34,050 nucleotides of DNA from Methanoregulaceae archaeon (lineage in GTDB: Archaea; Halobacteriota; Methanomicrobia; Methanomicrobiales; Methanospirillaceae): assembly GCA_018432765.1 (NCBI GenBank), contig JAHDSI010000080.1, positions 1-34,050 on the forward strand. The letters are read 5' to 3'. Under the pieces are notes generated by a model. It had not been told where the DNA came from, did not search any database, and worked only from the letters and a program-made list of their open reading frames with translations. Both the position numbers and the translations under genes were made by a program. Shown here one piece after another: positions 17,267 through 24,936 of this stretch (position 1 is its first letter; every line of letters starts with the position of its first letter).

Positions 17267-17884
17267 ATGGCGTACGAGAAAGAAGAATGGGTTCCCCTCA
17301 CCGGAATTGGAAAGGCGGTGGCCTCAGGCCAGATCACCAGTATCGACCAGGTCCTGGAGAGCGGACATCCCATCAAGGAACCGGAGATCGTCGATGCCTT
17401 CCTGCCGGACCTCGAAGACGAGGTCCTGGACATAGAGATGGTGCAACGCATGACCGACTCGGGGCGCCGTGTGAAGTTCCGGGCGGTGGTCGTGGTTGGA
17501 AACAGGGACGGATACATCGGATTCGGCCAGGGAAAGGATGCCCAGGTCGGCGATGCTATACGAAAGGCGATCGTCAATGCAAAGACGAATGTGATCAAGG
17601 TAAAAAGGGGCTGCGGCAGCTGGGAATGCGGGTGCGGTGCAGCCCATTCCCTGCCAATGCAGGTTGAAGGATCGGCCGGAAGCGTGAGGGTGACATTGAA
17701 ACCTGCCCCCCAGGGGATAGGGCTTGTTACCGGGGATATCAGCAAGAAAGTGCTGGAACTCGCTGGAATCAAGGATGCCTGGACATTCTCGCGCGGACAG
17801 ACCCGGACAACCATCAATTTCGCGAAAGCAACCTTCAATGCACTCAAGGCGACCAACATGGTCAGGACAGGGGGGGCAGAGTGA
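17267..17884 (+). CDS. rps5: 30S ribosomal protein S5
   Basis: The protein has 205 residues, archaeal uS5, which takes part in decoding accuracy. The double-stranded RNA-binding-like [20 protein letters not shown] motif and the glycine-rich [18 protein letters not shown] loop are typical of archaeal S5. The stop overlaps the L30 start (TGATG). Confidence 0.96.
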   Translation: MAYEKEEWVPLTGIGKAVASGQITSIDQVLESGHPIKEPEIVDAFLPDLEDEVLDIEMVQRMTDSGRRVKFRAVVVVGNRDGYIGFGQGKDAQVGDAIRKAIVNAKTNVIKVKRGCGSWECGCGAAHSLPMQVEGSAGSVRVTLKPAPQGIGLVTGDISKKVLELAGIKDAWTFSRGQTRTTINFAKATFNALKATNMVRTGGAE

Positions 17885-18345
17885 TGTACGCGATTGTCCA
17901 GGTCAAGGGGGTAGTAAATACCCGGCGTGATATCAAGGATACGCTCCGGATGCTCCGCCTGCACCATATCAACCACTGCGTCCTGGTGCCCGACACACCC
18001 GAATATCTTGGAATGATTCGGAAGGTGAAGGATTTCGTTGCGTACGGCGAGGTCGATGCACAGACGATAGAGACGATCCTTCGCACCAGGGGACGGGTTA
18101 TCGGAGATCATCCCCTCACCGACGAGTATGTGAAGGCGAACTCAAGTTTTGGAGGGATCACGGAGTTTTCTCAGGCACTGGCGTCAGGAGATGTCAGGCT
18201 CCCCGATATGCCGGGATTGAAACCGGTACTCCGTCTGCACCCTCCAAGGAAGGGATACAAGACCATCAAGAGAACATATCTCCAGGGTGGTGCCCTCGGA
18301 TATTATGGGAAGGAGATCAATGCTCTCCTCTACAAGATGAGGTGA
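17884..18345 (+). CDS. rpl30: 50S ribosomal protein L30
   Basis: The protein has 153 residues, long archaeal uL30. [20 protein letters not shown] and RLHHINHCVLVPDTPEYLGM are diagnostic; the C-terminal HPPRKGYKTIKRTYLQGG is the archaeal extension. The ATG at 17884 overlaps the S5 stop; a GTG one codon earlier is possible. Confidence 0.95.
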   Translation: MYAIVQVKGVVNTRRDIKDTLRMLRLHHINHCVLVPDTPEYLGMIRKVKDFVAYGEVDAQTIETILRTRGRVIGDHPLTDEYVKANSSFGGITEFSQALASGDVRLPDMPGLKPVLRLHPPRKGYKTIKRTYLQGGALGYYGKEINALLYKMR

Positions 18346-18351
18346 GATGAT

Positions 18352-18777
18352 ATGCCAGTCAATAAACGATCCAAGTTCCGCGGTTCGCGAACCTGCGGTG
18401 GTGGCACTCACAAGAACCGCCGTGGAGCCGGGAACCGTGGAGGAAGAGGCAGGGCGGGTCACCGTGACCACCGTTTCTCACATTACCTGCTTTATGGAGA
18501 GATCCATAACGGGAAGCACGGTTTTGTGAACCAGACCTCACAGAGAGAAAAGGCACTCTCTGTCGGTGTCCTGGACCAGATGGCAGGGACTCTTGTCGAT
18601 GAAGGCAAGGCCTCCCGGGAGGGTGATGTCATAGTCATCAATGCCGAACAGATCGGTATTGATAAGATACTTGGCAGCGGAAAAGTCACTCAGAAGATGA
18701 ATATCTCTGCCAGATCTTTTTCAGAGCAGGCAAAAGTGAAAATTGAGGCGCTGGGTGGCCAGGTCCTGGTTATCTAA
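18352..18777 (+). CDS. rpl15: 50S ribosomal protein L15
   Basis: The protein has 141 residues, archaeal uL15, with the basic, glycine-rich N-terminal segment (RGSRTCGGGTHKNRRGAGN, then RGGRGRAGHRDHRFSHY) that extends into 23S rRNA. GAGGTGAG lies nine bases before the ATG. It is the last ribosomal gene before secY. Confidence 0.96.
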   Translation: MPVNKRSKFRGSRTCGGGTHKNRRGAGNRGGRGRAGHRDHRFSHYLLYGEIHNGKHGFVNQTSQREKALSVGVLDQMAGTLVDEGKASREGDVIVINAEQIGIDKILGSGKVTQKMNISARSFSEQAKVKIEALGGQVLVI

Positions 18778-18797
18778 CCTCTTTTCAAGGTGAAAGA

Positions 18798-20231
18798 ATG
18801 GGAACCCTGTTGGACCGAATGGAACCGCTGCTGGCAGCGATGCCTTCAGTCAAGAGTCCTGAAGGCCACGTCCATTTCAAGAACAAGCTCTTGTGGACGG
18901 CCGGCATCCTGATACTCTATTTTGTACTGACCAATATCCCGCTATGGGGGCTGGACCCCAATTCACAGGATCTCTTCCTGTACTGGAGGGCTCTCCTCGC
19001 CGGAGCGAGCGGCTCACTTGTCCAGCTCGGTATCGGGCCGATTGTTACGGCGTCTATCGTGCTGCAGCTCCTGAAGGGTGCGGATATCCTGCATATCGAT
19101 ACTGCCGATGTGCGTGGCCAGGTCATCTACATGGGGCTGCAGAAGCTGCTCATCTTCGTGATGATCATCATCGAAGCTGCGCCGAACCTTGTAGGAGGTT
19201 TCCTCCTGCCCGATCCGGCCATCGCCGATGCGTTCTTTGGAGGAAATCTCTTCGCAGTCTCGCTCTTGATCTTCCTCCAGGTGTGTATCGGGGGTGTCCT
19301 TATCGTATTCATGGATGAGGTGGTCACCAAGTGGGGGATCGGTTCCGGAGTGGGACTTTTCATCATAGCCGGAATATCCCAGGCACTCATCAACGGGTTC
19401 ATCAACTGGTCCCCGTTGAATGACCAGTATCCGGTCGGTTTCTTCCCGCGCCTGGTGGCCGTAATAGCCGACGGGGCGAATTTCCTGCAGTACATGGGCA
19501 TCGAGATGCTCGCACTTATCGCAACGGTTGTGATATTCCTCATAATCGTGTACGTGGAGTCCACCCGGATCGAGATTCCCCTTGCCCACGCGCAGGTCCG
19601 CGGGGCCAGGGCACGGTTCCCGGTGAAGCTGATCTATGCCAGTGTCCTGCCCATGATCCTTGTCAGGGTGCTGCAGGCCAATATCCAGATGATCGGACTC
19701 TTCCTAAACAACGTGGGGATCACAATCCTTGGCACGTTCCAGAACCAGTCGCCGGTCAGCGGGCTGATGTATTACTTGAACCCGGTGAACGGGCCGTCTG
19801 ACTGGATGTGGTGGATCTACGATCTCGGCCATGCGCCCTGGCAGATTCTCACGAGGCTTGGCATCGATACCATCATCATGGTGGTCGGCGGTGCAATATT
19901 TGCCCTCTTCTGGATCAAGACCGCAGGCCTGGATTCGAAAGATGTGGCCCGCCAGATCCAGCTGAGTGGAATGTCAATTCCCGGCTACCGGCGGAATCCG
20001 CAGGTCCTCGAGAAATATCTCGACAGGTACATCCCCCGGGTGACCGTGATTGGCGGTGTATTTATCGGACTGCTCTCTGTCGGTGCCAACCTGTTTGGTG
20101 TTATCGGAGCAGTGAGCGGGACGGGTCTTTTACTGACGGTGAGTATCACGTATCGTCTGTACGAGGAGATTGCAAGCCAGCAGATCATGGAGATGTACCC
20201 GTTCATGCGGACGTTCTTTGGGAAGGAGTGA
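18798..20231 (+). CDS. secY: preprotein translocase subunit SecY
   Basis: The protein has 477 residues, the pore of the archaeal Sec translocon in the cytoplasmic membrane. About ten hydrophobic segments are visible, beginning with LLWTAGILILYFVLTNIPLWG. The plug region follows, with conserved GSLVQLGIGPIVTASIVLQL. The cytoplasmic loop contains ARFPVKLIYASVLPMILV. AAGGTGA precedes the ATG. Its place between L15 and adkA is conserved in euryarchaea. Confidence 0.97.
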   Translation: MGTLLDRMEPLLAAMPSVKSPEGHVHFKNKLLWTAGILILYFVLTNIPLWGLDPNSQDLFLYWRALLAGASGSLVQLGIGPIVTASIVLQLLKGADILHIDTADVRGQVIYMGLQKLLIFVMIIIEAAPNLVGGFLLPDPAIADAFFGGNLFAVSLLIFLQVCIGGVLIVFMDEVVTKWGIGSGVGLFIIAGISQALINGFINWSPLNDQYPVGFFPRLVAVIADGANFLQYMGIEMLALIATVVIFLIIVYVESTRIEIPLAHAQVRGARARFPVKLIYASVLPMILVRVLQANIQMIGLFLNNVGITILGTFQNQSPVSGLMYYLNPVNGPSDWMWWIYDLGHAPWQILTRLGIDTIIMVVGGAIFALFWIKTAGLDSKDVARQIQLSGMSIPGYRRNPQVLEKYLDRYIPRVTVIGGVFIGLLSVGANLFGVIGAVSGTGLLLTVSITYRLYEEIASQQIMEMYPFMRTFFGKE

Positions 20232-20233
20232 GT

Positions 20234-20806
20234 ATGACAGACAGGAGAGTAATCATTACCGGCGTGCCCGGGGTTGGCAAGACCACGGTGGTCAACGGGG
20301 CCTTAAAAATCCTGGAAGATGAGGGGATTACCTACAAATCCCTCAACTTCGGCACGTATATGTTCGAAGTCGCCAGGAAGGACGGAATCGTGAAAGACCG
20401 CGACGAGATGAGAAGGCTGGATCGCGATGTGCAGAAGGAGCTCCAGAGGGCTGCCGCCAAAGCGATGGCCCTGGAAAAGGGAAATATTCTCATCGACACG
20501 CACGCGTCGGTGAAGACTCCCCGGGGATATCTTGCCGGACTGCCCGAATGGGTGCTGCGGGAACTGATGCCCGATACGATCGTTTTGGTGGAGACCGACG
20601 AAGACCAGATCCTTCTCCGCAGGTTGACCGACGAGACCCGGTCAAGGGACATGGAGGGATCCGCAGGGATTGGGCAGCACCAGCAGTTCAACCGGTCCAT
20701 TGCGGCATCGTATGCCATGATAACGGGCGCAACCATCAAGATCGTCGTGAATGCAGATCATCTCCTTGACAAGGCAGCAGAGGATTTGGCGCAGACGCTC
20801 GGGTGA
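20234..20806 (+). CDS. adkA: archaeal-type adenylate kinase
   Basis: The protein has 190 residues, the AdkA family specific to archaea and unrelated in detail to bacterial Adk. It interconverts AMP and ATP with two ADP. The P-loop GVPGVGKTT is at residues 10-18. The LNFGTYMFEVA segment and DTHASVKTPRGYLAGLP follow the family pattern. AAGGAGTGAG precedes the ATG at 20234. The frame is open upstream inside secY, but that part is a shadow. Confidence 0.95.
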   Translation: MTDRRVIITGVPGVGKTTVVNGALKILEDEGITYKSLNFGTYMFEVARKDGIVKDRDEMRRLDRDVQKELQRAAAKAMALEKGNILIDTHASVKTPRGYLAGLPEWVLRELMPDTIVLVETDEDQILLRRLTDETRSRDMEGSAGIGQHQQFNRSIAASYAMITGATIKIVVNADHLLDKAAEDLAQTLG

Positions 20807-20812
20807 AATGGT

Positions 20813-21406
20813 ATGGATATGAAGAAATATGGAGGATTCATCCCCCTTATCGTGGCAATGCTGCTCATCTTCTCCTACAGCGTACCGGCGATCAGGGACG
20901 GCGTGGGGAGTTTTCTCGACACGGTACTGGGCCCGCTTGCGAATATGGTCCCGTTCTATGTCCTGATCGTTATCCTTTCAACGGCTACCGCATTGTATTC
21001 CTCCATAATCCAGAAATATACCATTGACTATGAGCACATGCAGGATGTCCAGGCCAGGATGAAAGTCTTCCAGAAAGAATACCGGGAAGCCCAGCTTTCC
21101 GGAGATGAGAAACGTCTCAAGAAACTGAATGCAAAGAAGGACAGGATGATGAAGGAACAGATGGAGATGTCCCAGAACCAGTTCAAGCCCATGGCATACA
21201 TCCTGATCATAACGGTCCCAATCTTCTTCTGGCTGATATTCAGGTTAAACAGCGCGGAGGGGGCGATCATCATGCCCTTCTTTGGTCTGCACACCCTGAC
21301 TGATTTCGTGCTTGGTCCGATACCGGCCTGGATACTCTGGTACATGATGTGCTCTCTGACCATCAGCCAGGTTGTCCGAAAGTCCCTCAATATCGGGGGA
21401 ATATAA
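20813..21406 (+). CDS. DUF106 (EMC3/TMCO1-like) membrane insertase-related protein
   Basis: The protein has 197 residues with hydrophobic segments at about 9-26, 44-63, 128-145 and 168-186, and a charged coiled-coil-like cytosolic stretch between (about 73-120, rich in K, E and M). This is the plan of archaeal DUF106 proteins, relatives of the YidC/Oxa1/EMC3/TMCO1 insertases, which help insert membrane proteins with SecY. GGGTGA precedes the ATG. It sits directly between adkA and cmk and overlaps cmk by TAATG. Confidence 0.85.
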   Translation: MDMKKYGGFIPLIVAMLLIFSYSVPAIRDGVGSFLDTVLGPLANMVPFYVLIVILSTATALYSSIIQKYTIDYEHMQDVQARMKVFQKEYREAQLSGDEKRLKKLNAKKDRMMKEQMEMSQNQFKPMAYILIITVPIFFWLIFRLNSAEGAIIMPFFGLHTLTDFVLGPIPAWILWYMMCSLTISQVVRKSLNIGGI

Positions 21407-21963
21407 TGAGAATCACGGTGAGTGGTCTGCCGGGAAGCGGGACCACCTCACTCGCCAGGACAATAGCTTCCCGGAGAGATTACCAGATCATCTCTGCAGG
21501 AGAGGTGTTCCGCCAGATGGCAAGCGAGAGAGGCATGGGTCTTGCCGATTTTGGAGAGCTGGCACGGAAGGACCCTTCTTTTGACCGGCTTATCGATGAA
21601 AGGCAGCGGGAGATTGCCCTGTCCCATGAAGACATAATCGTCGAGGGCAGGCTCTCTGGCTGGTTTGTCAGGGAAGCCGACCTGAAAGTCTGGCTCATGG
21701 CATCCCTGGAATGCAGGGTGGAGAGGATCTTTGAACGTGATCGTGTCTCTGATCACGAGACTGCACTGAATCTTACCCGCGACCGCGAGGAGTGCGAAGC
21801 TGAGCGTTACCGGACGTATTATGATATCGACATCGATGACCTGTTACCATATGACATTATCCTCAATTCGGAACGTTTCGATGTAGAGGAACTTGCCGCG
21901 ATCGTCGAGACCTCAATCTCCGTCATTGAGGCCCGCTCACCGGAAAGCAACAATATTCATTGA
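21406..21963 (+). CDS. cmk: cytidylate kinase, archaeal type
   Basis: The protein has 185 residues and phosphorylates CMP and dCMP with ATP. The P-loop GLPGSGTTSLA begins at residue 7. ISAGEVFRQMASERGM and EGRLSGWF are the nucleotide-binding and lid-side motifs of archaeal Cmk. The end overlaps nothing; it appears to be the last gene of the ribosomal operon. L14e and cbf5, often next, are not present. Confidence 0.93.
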   Translation: MRITVSGLPGSGTTSLARTIASRRDYQIISAGEVFRQMASERGMGLADFGELARKDPSFDRLIDERQREIALSHEDIIVEGRLSGWFVREADLKVWLMASLECRVERIFERDRVSDHETALNLTRDREECEAERYRTYYDIDIDDLLPYDIILNSERFDVEELAAIVETSISVIEARSPESNNIH

Positions 21964-21987
21964 AACACCCGACACTCATCTCTATCA

Positions 21988-22012
21988 GCCGGATTCCGGG
22001 AACTCTTTTTAT
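21988..22012 (+). terminator. terminator after the ribosomal operon
   Basis: A short inverted repeat CCGG-ATT-CCGG is followed within a few bases by TTTTT, 25-50 bases after the cmk stop. It is a plausible end of the long operon. Confidence 0.45.
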
Positions 22013-22150
22013 GGCTCTTCGCTACCTGGCGTGTGCAGGATTGATGAACCGGATACAAATTGTAGAGGCTACCCGCCCCCACACCCCCCATGTGCGATGC
22101 ATGCCGCCACCCCCGAAAAATACCGCGAGGCTGATTCGCCCTCGACCCGG

Positions 22151-22188
22151 GGTGACCTGCGGTCACCTTCAGATTAACAGTTAAAATT
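22151..22188 (+). promoter_or_regulatory. perfect palindrome and TATA element before a small RNA candidate
   Basis: GGTGACC-TGC-GGTCACC (22151-22167) is a perfect 7-bp inverted repeat. It is followed by a TATA-like ttaaaatttg (22181-22190). The predicted transcript start near 22209 coincides with the base of the next hairpin. The palindrome could be an operator or a terminator of upstream transcription. Confidence 0.4.
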
Positions 22189-22208
22189 TGAGCAATTGGT
22201 ATGAGTTA

Positions 22209-22313
22209 TGTGTGGACGCCCCGGCGGCGGTTCAGTGACTGATTTGGTATGTGGATAACAAATCGATTCAGACTCCCCACACAAAACAGCGAGGAGGCCT
22301 TTTTATTCAGGCC
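22209..22313 (+). ncRNA. candidate small structured RNA
   Basis: TGTGTGG (22209-22215) pairs with CCACACA (22277-22283), enclosing a second stem GATTTG/CAAATC (22241-22246/22259-22264). The internal loop between them is large, and an ACA lies three bases after the basal stem (22286-22288). This general plan (hairpin, pocket-like loop, ACA) recalls archaeal H/ACA guide RNAs, but a kink-turn and target match were not established. GGCCT/AGGCC (22296-22313) with an internal T run may end the transcript. No protein frame is convincing in 21964-22357. Confidence 0.4.
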
Positions 22314-22357
22314 AGCCCGGGAACCGCGGGAAAGCGATTGATCTCTGGTCTATCCGT

Positions 22358-23059
22358 TCAGACCATGTGAAAGAGCAGTATGAGGTCAGAGAAGTCAATC
22401 TCACCGTTTCCATTGTAATCGAATGCACTGACGGGTTCATTCTCAGCTATCCAGTTCATTTGATTGAAATACAGCACCACATCTGCGAAATCACATCTTC
22501 CGTTGCCATTGAGATCTTCGTACAGGCCATCGTTATCGGGATCTGTAGGGAGGAGAGCGGCATCGGAGGTATCTGCGTTGTCCGCCTGGGAAGAATCAGT
22601 CAGTGGTATCGCCCTGACGAAGGGACACGGTTCCCCTGAAGCAGATCCGTCACCGTCGAACGGAGTGACATCACCGGAGGTTGACCCATCACCGTCGAAT
22701 GGACACGGTTCCCCTGAAGCAGATCCGTCACCGTCGAACGGAGTGACCTCGCCGGAGGTTGACCCATCACCGTCGAAGGGACACGGTTCCCCTGAAGCAG
22801 ATCCGTCACCGTCGAACGGAGTGACCTCGTCGGAGGTTGACCCATCACCGTCGAAGGGACACGGTTCCCCTGAAGCAGATCCGTCATCGTCGAAGGGAGT
22901 TATATCCCCGGAAGAAGGCCCTGAATCGGGGAAGGGACTGATTTGTCCGGGTGATATCCCGGTATCAGTGAATGGAGATGGGCTCGCAGCTGAAACAGAG
23001 TTTGTAAAAGCCAAAAACGCCAGTGCTACCGCTAGCAAAAATACATATTTCTTACTCAT
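22358..23059 (-). CDS. secreted 13-residue-repeat protein with dockerin-like EF-hand end
   Basis: The protein has 233 residues. A signal peptide (KKYVFLLAVALAFLAFTNS, likely cleaved after SVSAA) is followed by nine tandem 13-residue units starting with PF (residues 29-145). The core is PFDGDGSASGEPC alternating with PFDGDGSTSGEVT, so every second core unit carries a cysteine. Residues 173-233 hold two calcium-loop motifs (DPDNDGLYEDLNGNGRCDF and FDYNGNGEIDF), each followed by a helix, as in the dockerin-like ends of many methanogen surface proteins. DGDGS resembles calcium-binding loops, so a calcium-stabilised extracellular stalk is likely. GGTGG precedes the ATG. A long antisense frame is an artefact of the repeats. 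Confidence 0.8.
   Translation of the reverse strand: MSKKYVFLLAVALAFLAFTNSVSAASPSPFTDTGISPGQISPFPDSGPSSGDITPFDDDGSASGEPCPFDGDGSTSDEVTPFDGDGSASGEPCPFDGDGSTSGEVTPFDGDGSASGEPCPFDGDGSTSGDVTPFDGDGSASGEPCPFVRAIPLTDSSQADNADTSDAALLPTDPDNDGLYEDLNGNGRCDFADVVLYFNQMNWIAENEPVSAFDYNGNGEIDFSDLILLFHMV
22625..22975 (-). repeat. 39/78-base tandem repeats coding the PF units
   Basis: The coding repeats have a higher-order period of 78 bases: the ggttcccctgaagcagatcc block recurs at 22629, 22707, 22785 and 22863. Each 78-base unit holds two related 39-base halves. The central copies are almost identical, while the two units nearest the signal peptide are diverged. The near identity points to recent expansion or homogenisation by recombination or slippage. 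Confidence 0.93.
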
Positions 23060-23163
23060 CCGCCACCTTGATTGCAGTTTTTACCAAGTCAGGAGAGATA
23101 CCTCATCATCCTGCACCACAGGTATCGATCCCCTCTTTCCTGATACACGATATCTCACCTCCG

Positions 23164-23175
23164 CTGTATATAAAC
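23164..23175. promoter_or_regulatory. TATA element between the repeat-protein gene and the GNAT gene
   Basis: The sequence tgtatataaacc reads as a good TATA box on the minus strand (ggtttatataca), giving a leader of about 80 bases for the repeat-protein gene. On the plus strand it would serve the GNAT gene with a longer leader. The minus reading is preferred. Confidence 0.45.
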
Positions 23176-23327
23176 CTGATTCAGGCGGATGTGATGGAGA
23201 AAATTCATGGATAATTATCCTTTATCTTTCTAAATGCAAGGAAGAATGCGAGAATTTTTACCGGATGAACTGGTAACAGTGAAGGAGTAGACCGGAACCG
23301 GGTTCGAACCGGGACAGGGAGAGATTG

Positions 23328-23762
23328 ATGAACCAGGATGATGATGAATACACGGTAAAAATCGTGAAAGAATGGGATGAAGAGTCTCTTCTCACACTTT
23401 TTCGGGCAGGTGGCTGGTGGAGAGAAGAATGGGACCCTGCCCACATCGCGGACCTCGTACAGGCGAGTTTCGCATTCGCGGTTGCCATACATGTCGCCGA
23501 CAGTGTCACTGCCGGGATGGGCCGGCTGATATCTGACGGAACATCGGATGCATATATCCAGGACCTGGTTATCCTCCCGGAGTACAGGGGAAGGGGCATT
23601 GGTGCAGGAATTGTCCGCGCTCTTGTAGATCATTGCATGAGCAACAACATTACCTGGATTGCACTGGTCGCAGAACCGGGGACCGAAGACTTTTACGGCA
23701 CGCTCGGCTTTTCCAGGATGAGCGGGTATGTCCCAATGCTTTTTACAGGAGGAAGTTCGTGA
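23328..23762 (+). CDS. GNAT-family N-acetyltransferase
   Basis: The protein has 144 residues. The acetyl-CoA binding motif VILPEYRGRGIGAGIVRAL lies at about 82-100. The C-terminal PGTEDFYGTLGFSRM is the usual GNAT motif B region, so it transfers an acetyl group to an unknown amine. ATG 23328 is preceded by GGGAGAG; a TTG one codon upstream is possible. The stop overlaps the next gene (GTGA), so the pair is co-translated and probably acts in one process. Confidence 0.85.
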   Translation: MNQDDDEYTVKIVKEWDEESLLTLFRAGGWWREEWDPAHIADLVQASFAFAVAIHVADSVTAGMGRLISDGTSDAYIQDLVILPEYRGRGIGAGIVRALVDHCMSNNITWIALVAEPGTEDFYGTLGFSRMSGYVPMLFTGGSS

Positions 23763-24682
23763 GCATCACGTTCGGGGATTTCAAGCCTGTCACTCTTGAC
23801 GATAAAGAGATGTTCCTCTCGCAGTTCTCCAGGTTTCCACCGGGTCACAGCGACAACTCATTTATCAACATGATCTGCTGGAATCATTTTGCACATTACC
23901 GGTATGCAAAGATTGGTGACAGTATCCTCATATCCAGTACGATTGGAGAAAATACAAAATTCCGACCACCCATCGGTCCGAAGAACCCCGATCTCATGAG
24001 AGACCTGTTCCGGACCGCTGTCGCGTATGGCGACGAGAAGCCTGTCGTCCTCATAGAAAAGGATACCAGAGACTGGATACTGGAACAATACCCGGCACTT
24101 CCCCTGTATGCTGACCGGAACTATTTCGAATATGTGTACCATACTGACGACCTCGCGGATCTTCCCGGACAGAAATACCAGAATATTCGCCGTCATCTGA
24201 ACAGGTTCCAGCGCAACTGCAATCCGGCCGTCGAACTGATAGATGATGGCAATCTCCTCGAGGTTCAGGAATTTCTTCTTGAGTGGTGTGAATGGAGGGA
24301 CTGCGACTCCGAACCGTTTCTCCTGTACGAAAAAGAGGCTATACTCTTTGCCATCTCACATTTTGGAGAACTTGGACTTTCAGGTCTCCTGATCCGGGTT
24401 TCGGGAAAGATAGGTGCCATCGCGCTCTTCGAGATACTGAGTCAGGATACCGCGGTGGTACATTTTGAGAAGGGTCTTCCTGACTGCGAAGGCATATACA
24501 AGGCGATCAATGCCGAGACAGCGCGCTTCCTGAAAGGACGGGTAAAATTCATCAATCGTGAGAGTGACATGGGAGTCGCCGGACTGCGAACGGCAAAAAC
24601 CAGGTATCGTCCCCACCACATGGTTGAGGTCTACTATGCACAAAAGGAGGATCTGATACAGATTCTACAGGATGGTTCTTGA
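23759..24682 (+). CDS. DUF2156 (phosphatidylglycerol lysyltransferase C-terminal-like) protein
   Basis: The protein has 307 residues. The pattern FKPVTLDDKEMFLSQFSRFP, a central YQNIRRHLNRF and a C-terminal INRESDMGVAGLRTAKTRYR resembles DUF2156 proteins, a double-GNAT fold related to aminoacyl-tRNA-dependent lipid lysyltransferases. No membrane domain is present, so a soluble acyl- or aminoacyl-transferase is likely. GTG is the start, overlapping the GNAT stop, with GGAGG about seven bases before it. The exact substrate is unknown. Confidence 0.75.
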   Translation: MSITFGDFKPVTLDDKEMFLSQFSRFPPGHSDNSFINMICWNHFAHYRYAKIGDSILISSTIGENTKFRPPIGPKNPDLMRDLFRTAVAYGDEKPVVLIEKDTRDWILEQYPALPLYADRNYFEYVYHTDDLADLPGQKYQNIRRHLNRFQRNCNPAVELIDDGNLLEVQEFLLEWCEWRDCDSEPFLLYEKEAILFAISHFGELGLSGLLIRVSGKIGAIALFEILSQDTAVVHFEKGLPDCEGIYKAINAETARFLKGRVKFINRESDMGVAGLRTAKTRYRPHHMVEVYYAQKEDLIQILQDGS

Positions 24683-24695
24683 ATTTTTAAAAATT
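24682..24695. terminator. A/T palindrome after the DUF2156 gene
   Basis: AATTTTTAAAAATT begins at the last base of the stop codon and supplies a T run on either strand. It may end the two-gene transcript. The 240 bases that follow hold no recognisable gene. Confidence 0.4.
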
Positions 24696-24913
24696 TTGCA
24701 TCGGGAACACCTTTTCGAATCCAGTATGGTGCCTTCTTTAGGATTCATTCTGCCGGCCGTCCGATATGGTACGTATCAAAAGTGCCTCCATGGATGTGGC
24801 CTTCTCTAATTTTTCTCTCTCTCGCCTGGATTGTTTGGATCGCATCAGGGCAGGGTTTGCCGATATTCCCGGCCTGAAAGCGGGCTTTTGCCTGCAATTG
24901 GCCATTATCCGAA

Positions 24914-24921
24914 GTTTATTC
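24914..24921 (+). promoter_or_regulatory. promoter of the radical SAM gene
   Basis: A TATA-like gtttattc is centred about 20-28 bases before the two candidate ATGs (24937 and 24946). Only a weak GAAGGG precedes them, so the mRNA may be nearly leaderless. Confidence 0.35.
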
Positions 24922-24936
24922 TCTGATGAAGGGAAA

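Noticed and set aside
22625-22975. Possible CRISPR array
   Set aside because: The 39/78-base units are contiguous with no unique spacers and are in frame inside a gene.
22464-23276. 270-codon open frame on the plus strand over the repeat-protein gene
   Set aside because: It is open only because the 39/78-base repeats lack stops in this frame. The minus frame has a signal peptide, EF-hands and a ribosome binding site.
23288-23316. T-arm-like ggttcgaacc suggesting a tRNA
   Set aside because: Only the T-arm-like palindrome is present; no acceptor, D or anticodon stem can be formed around it.
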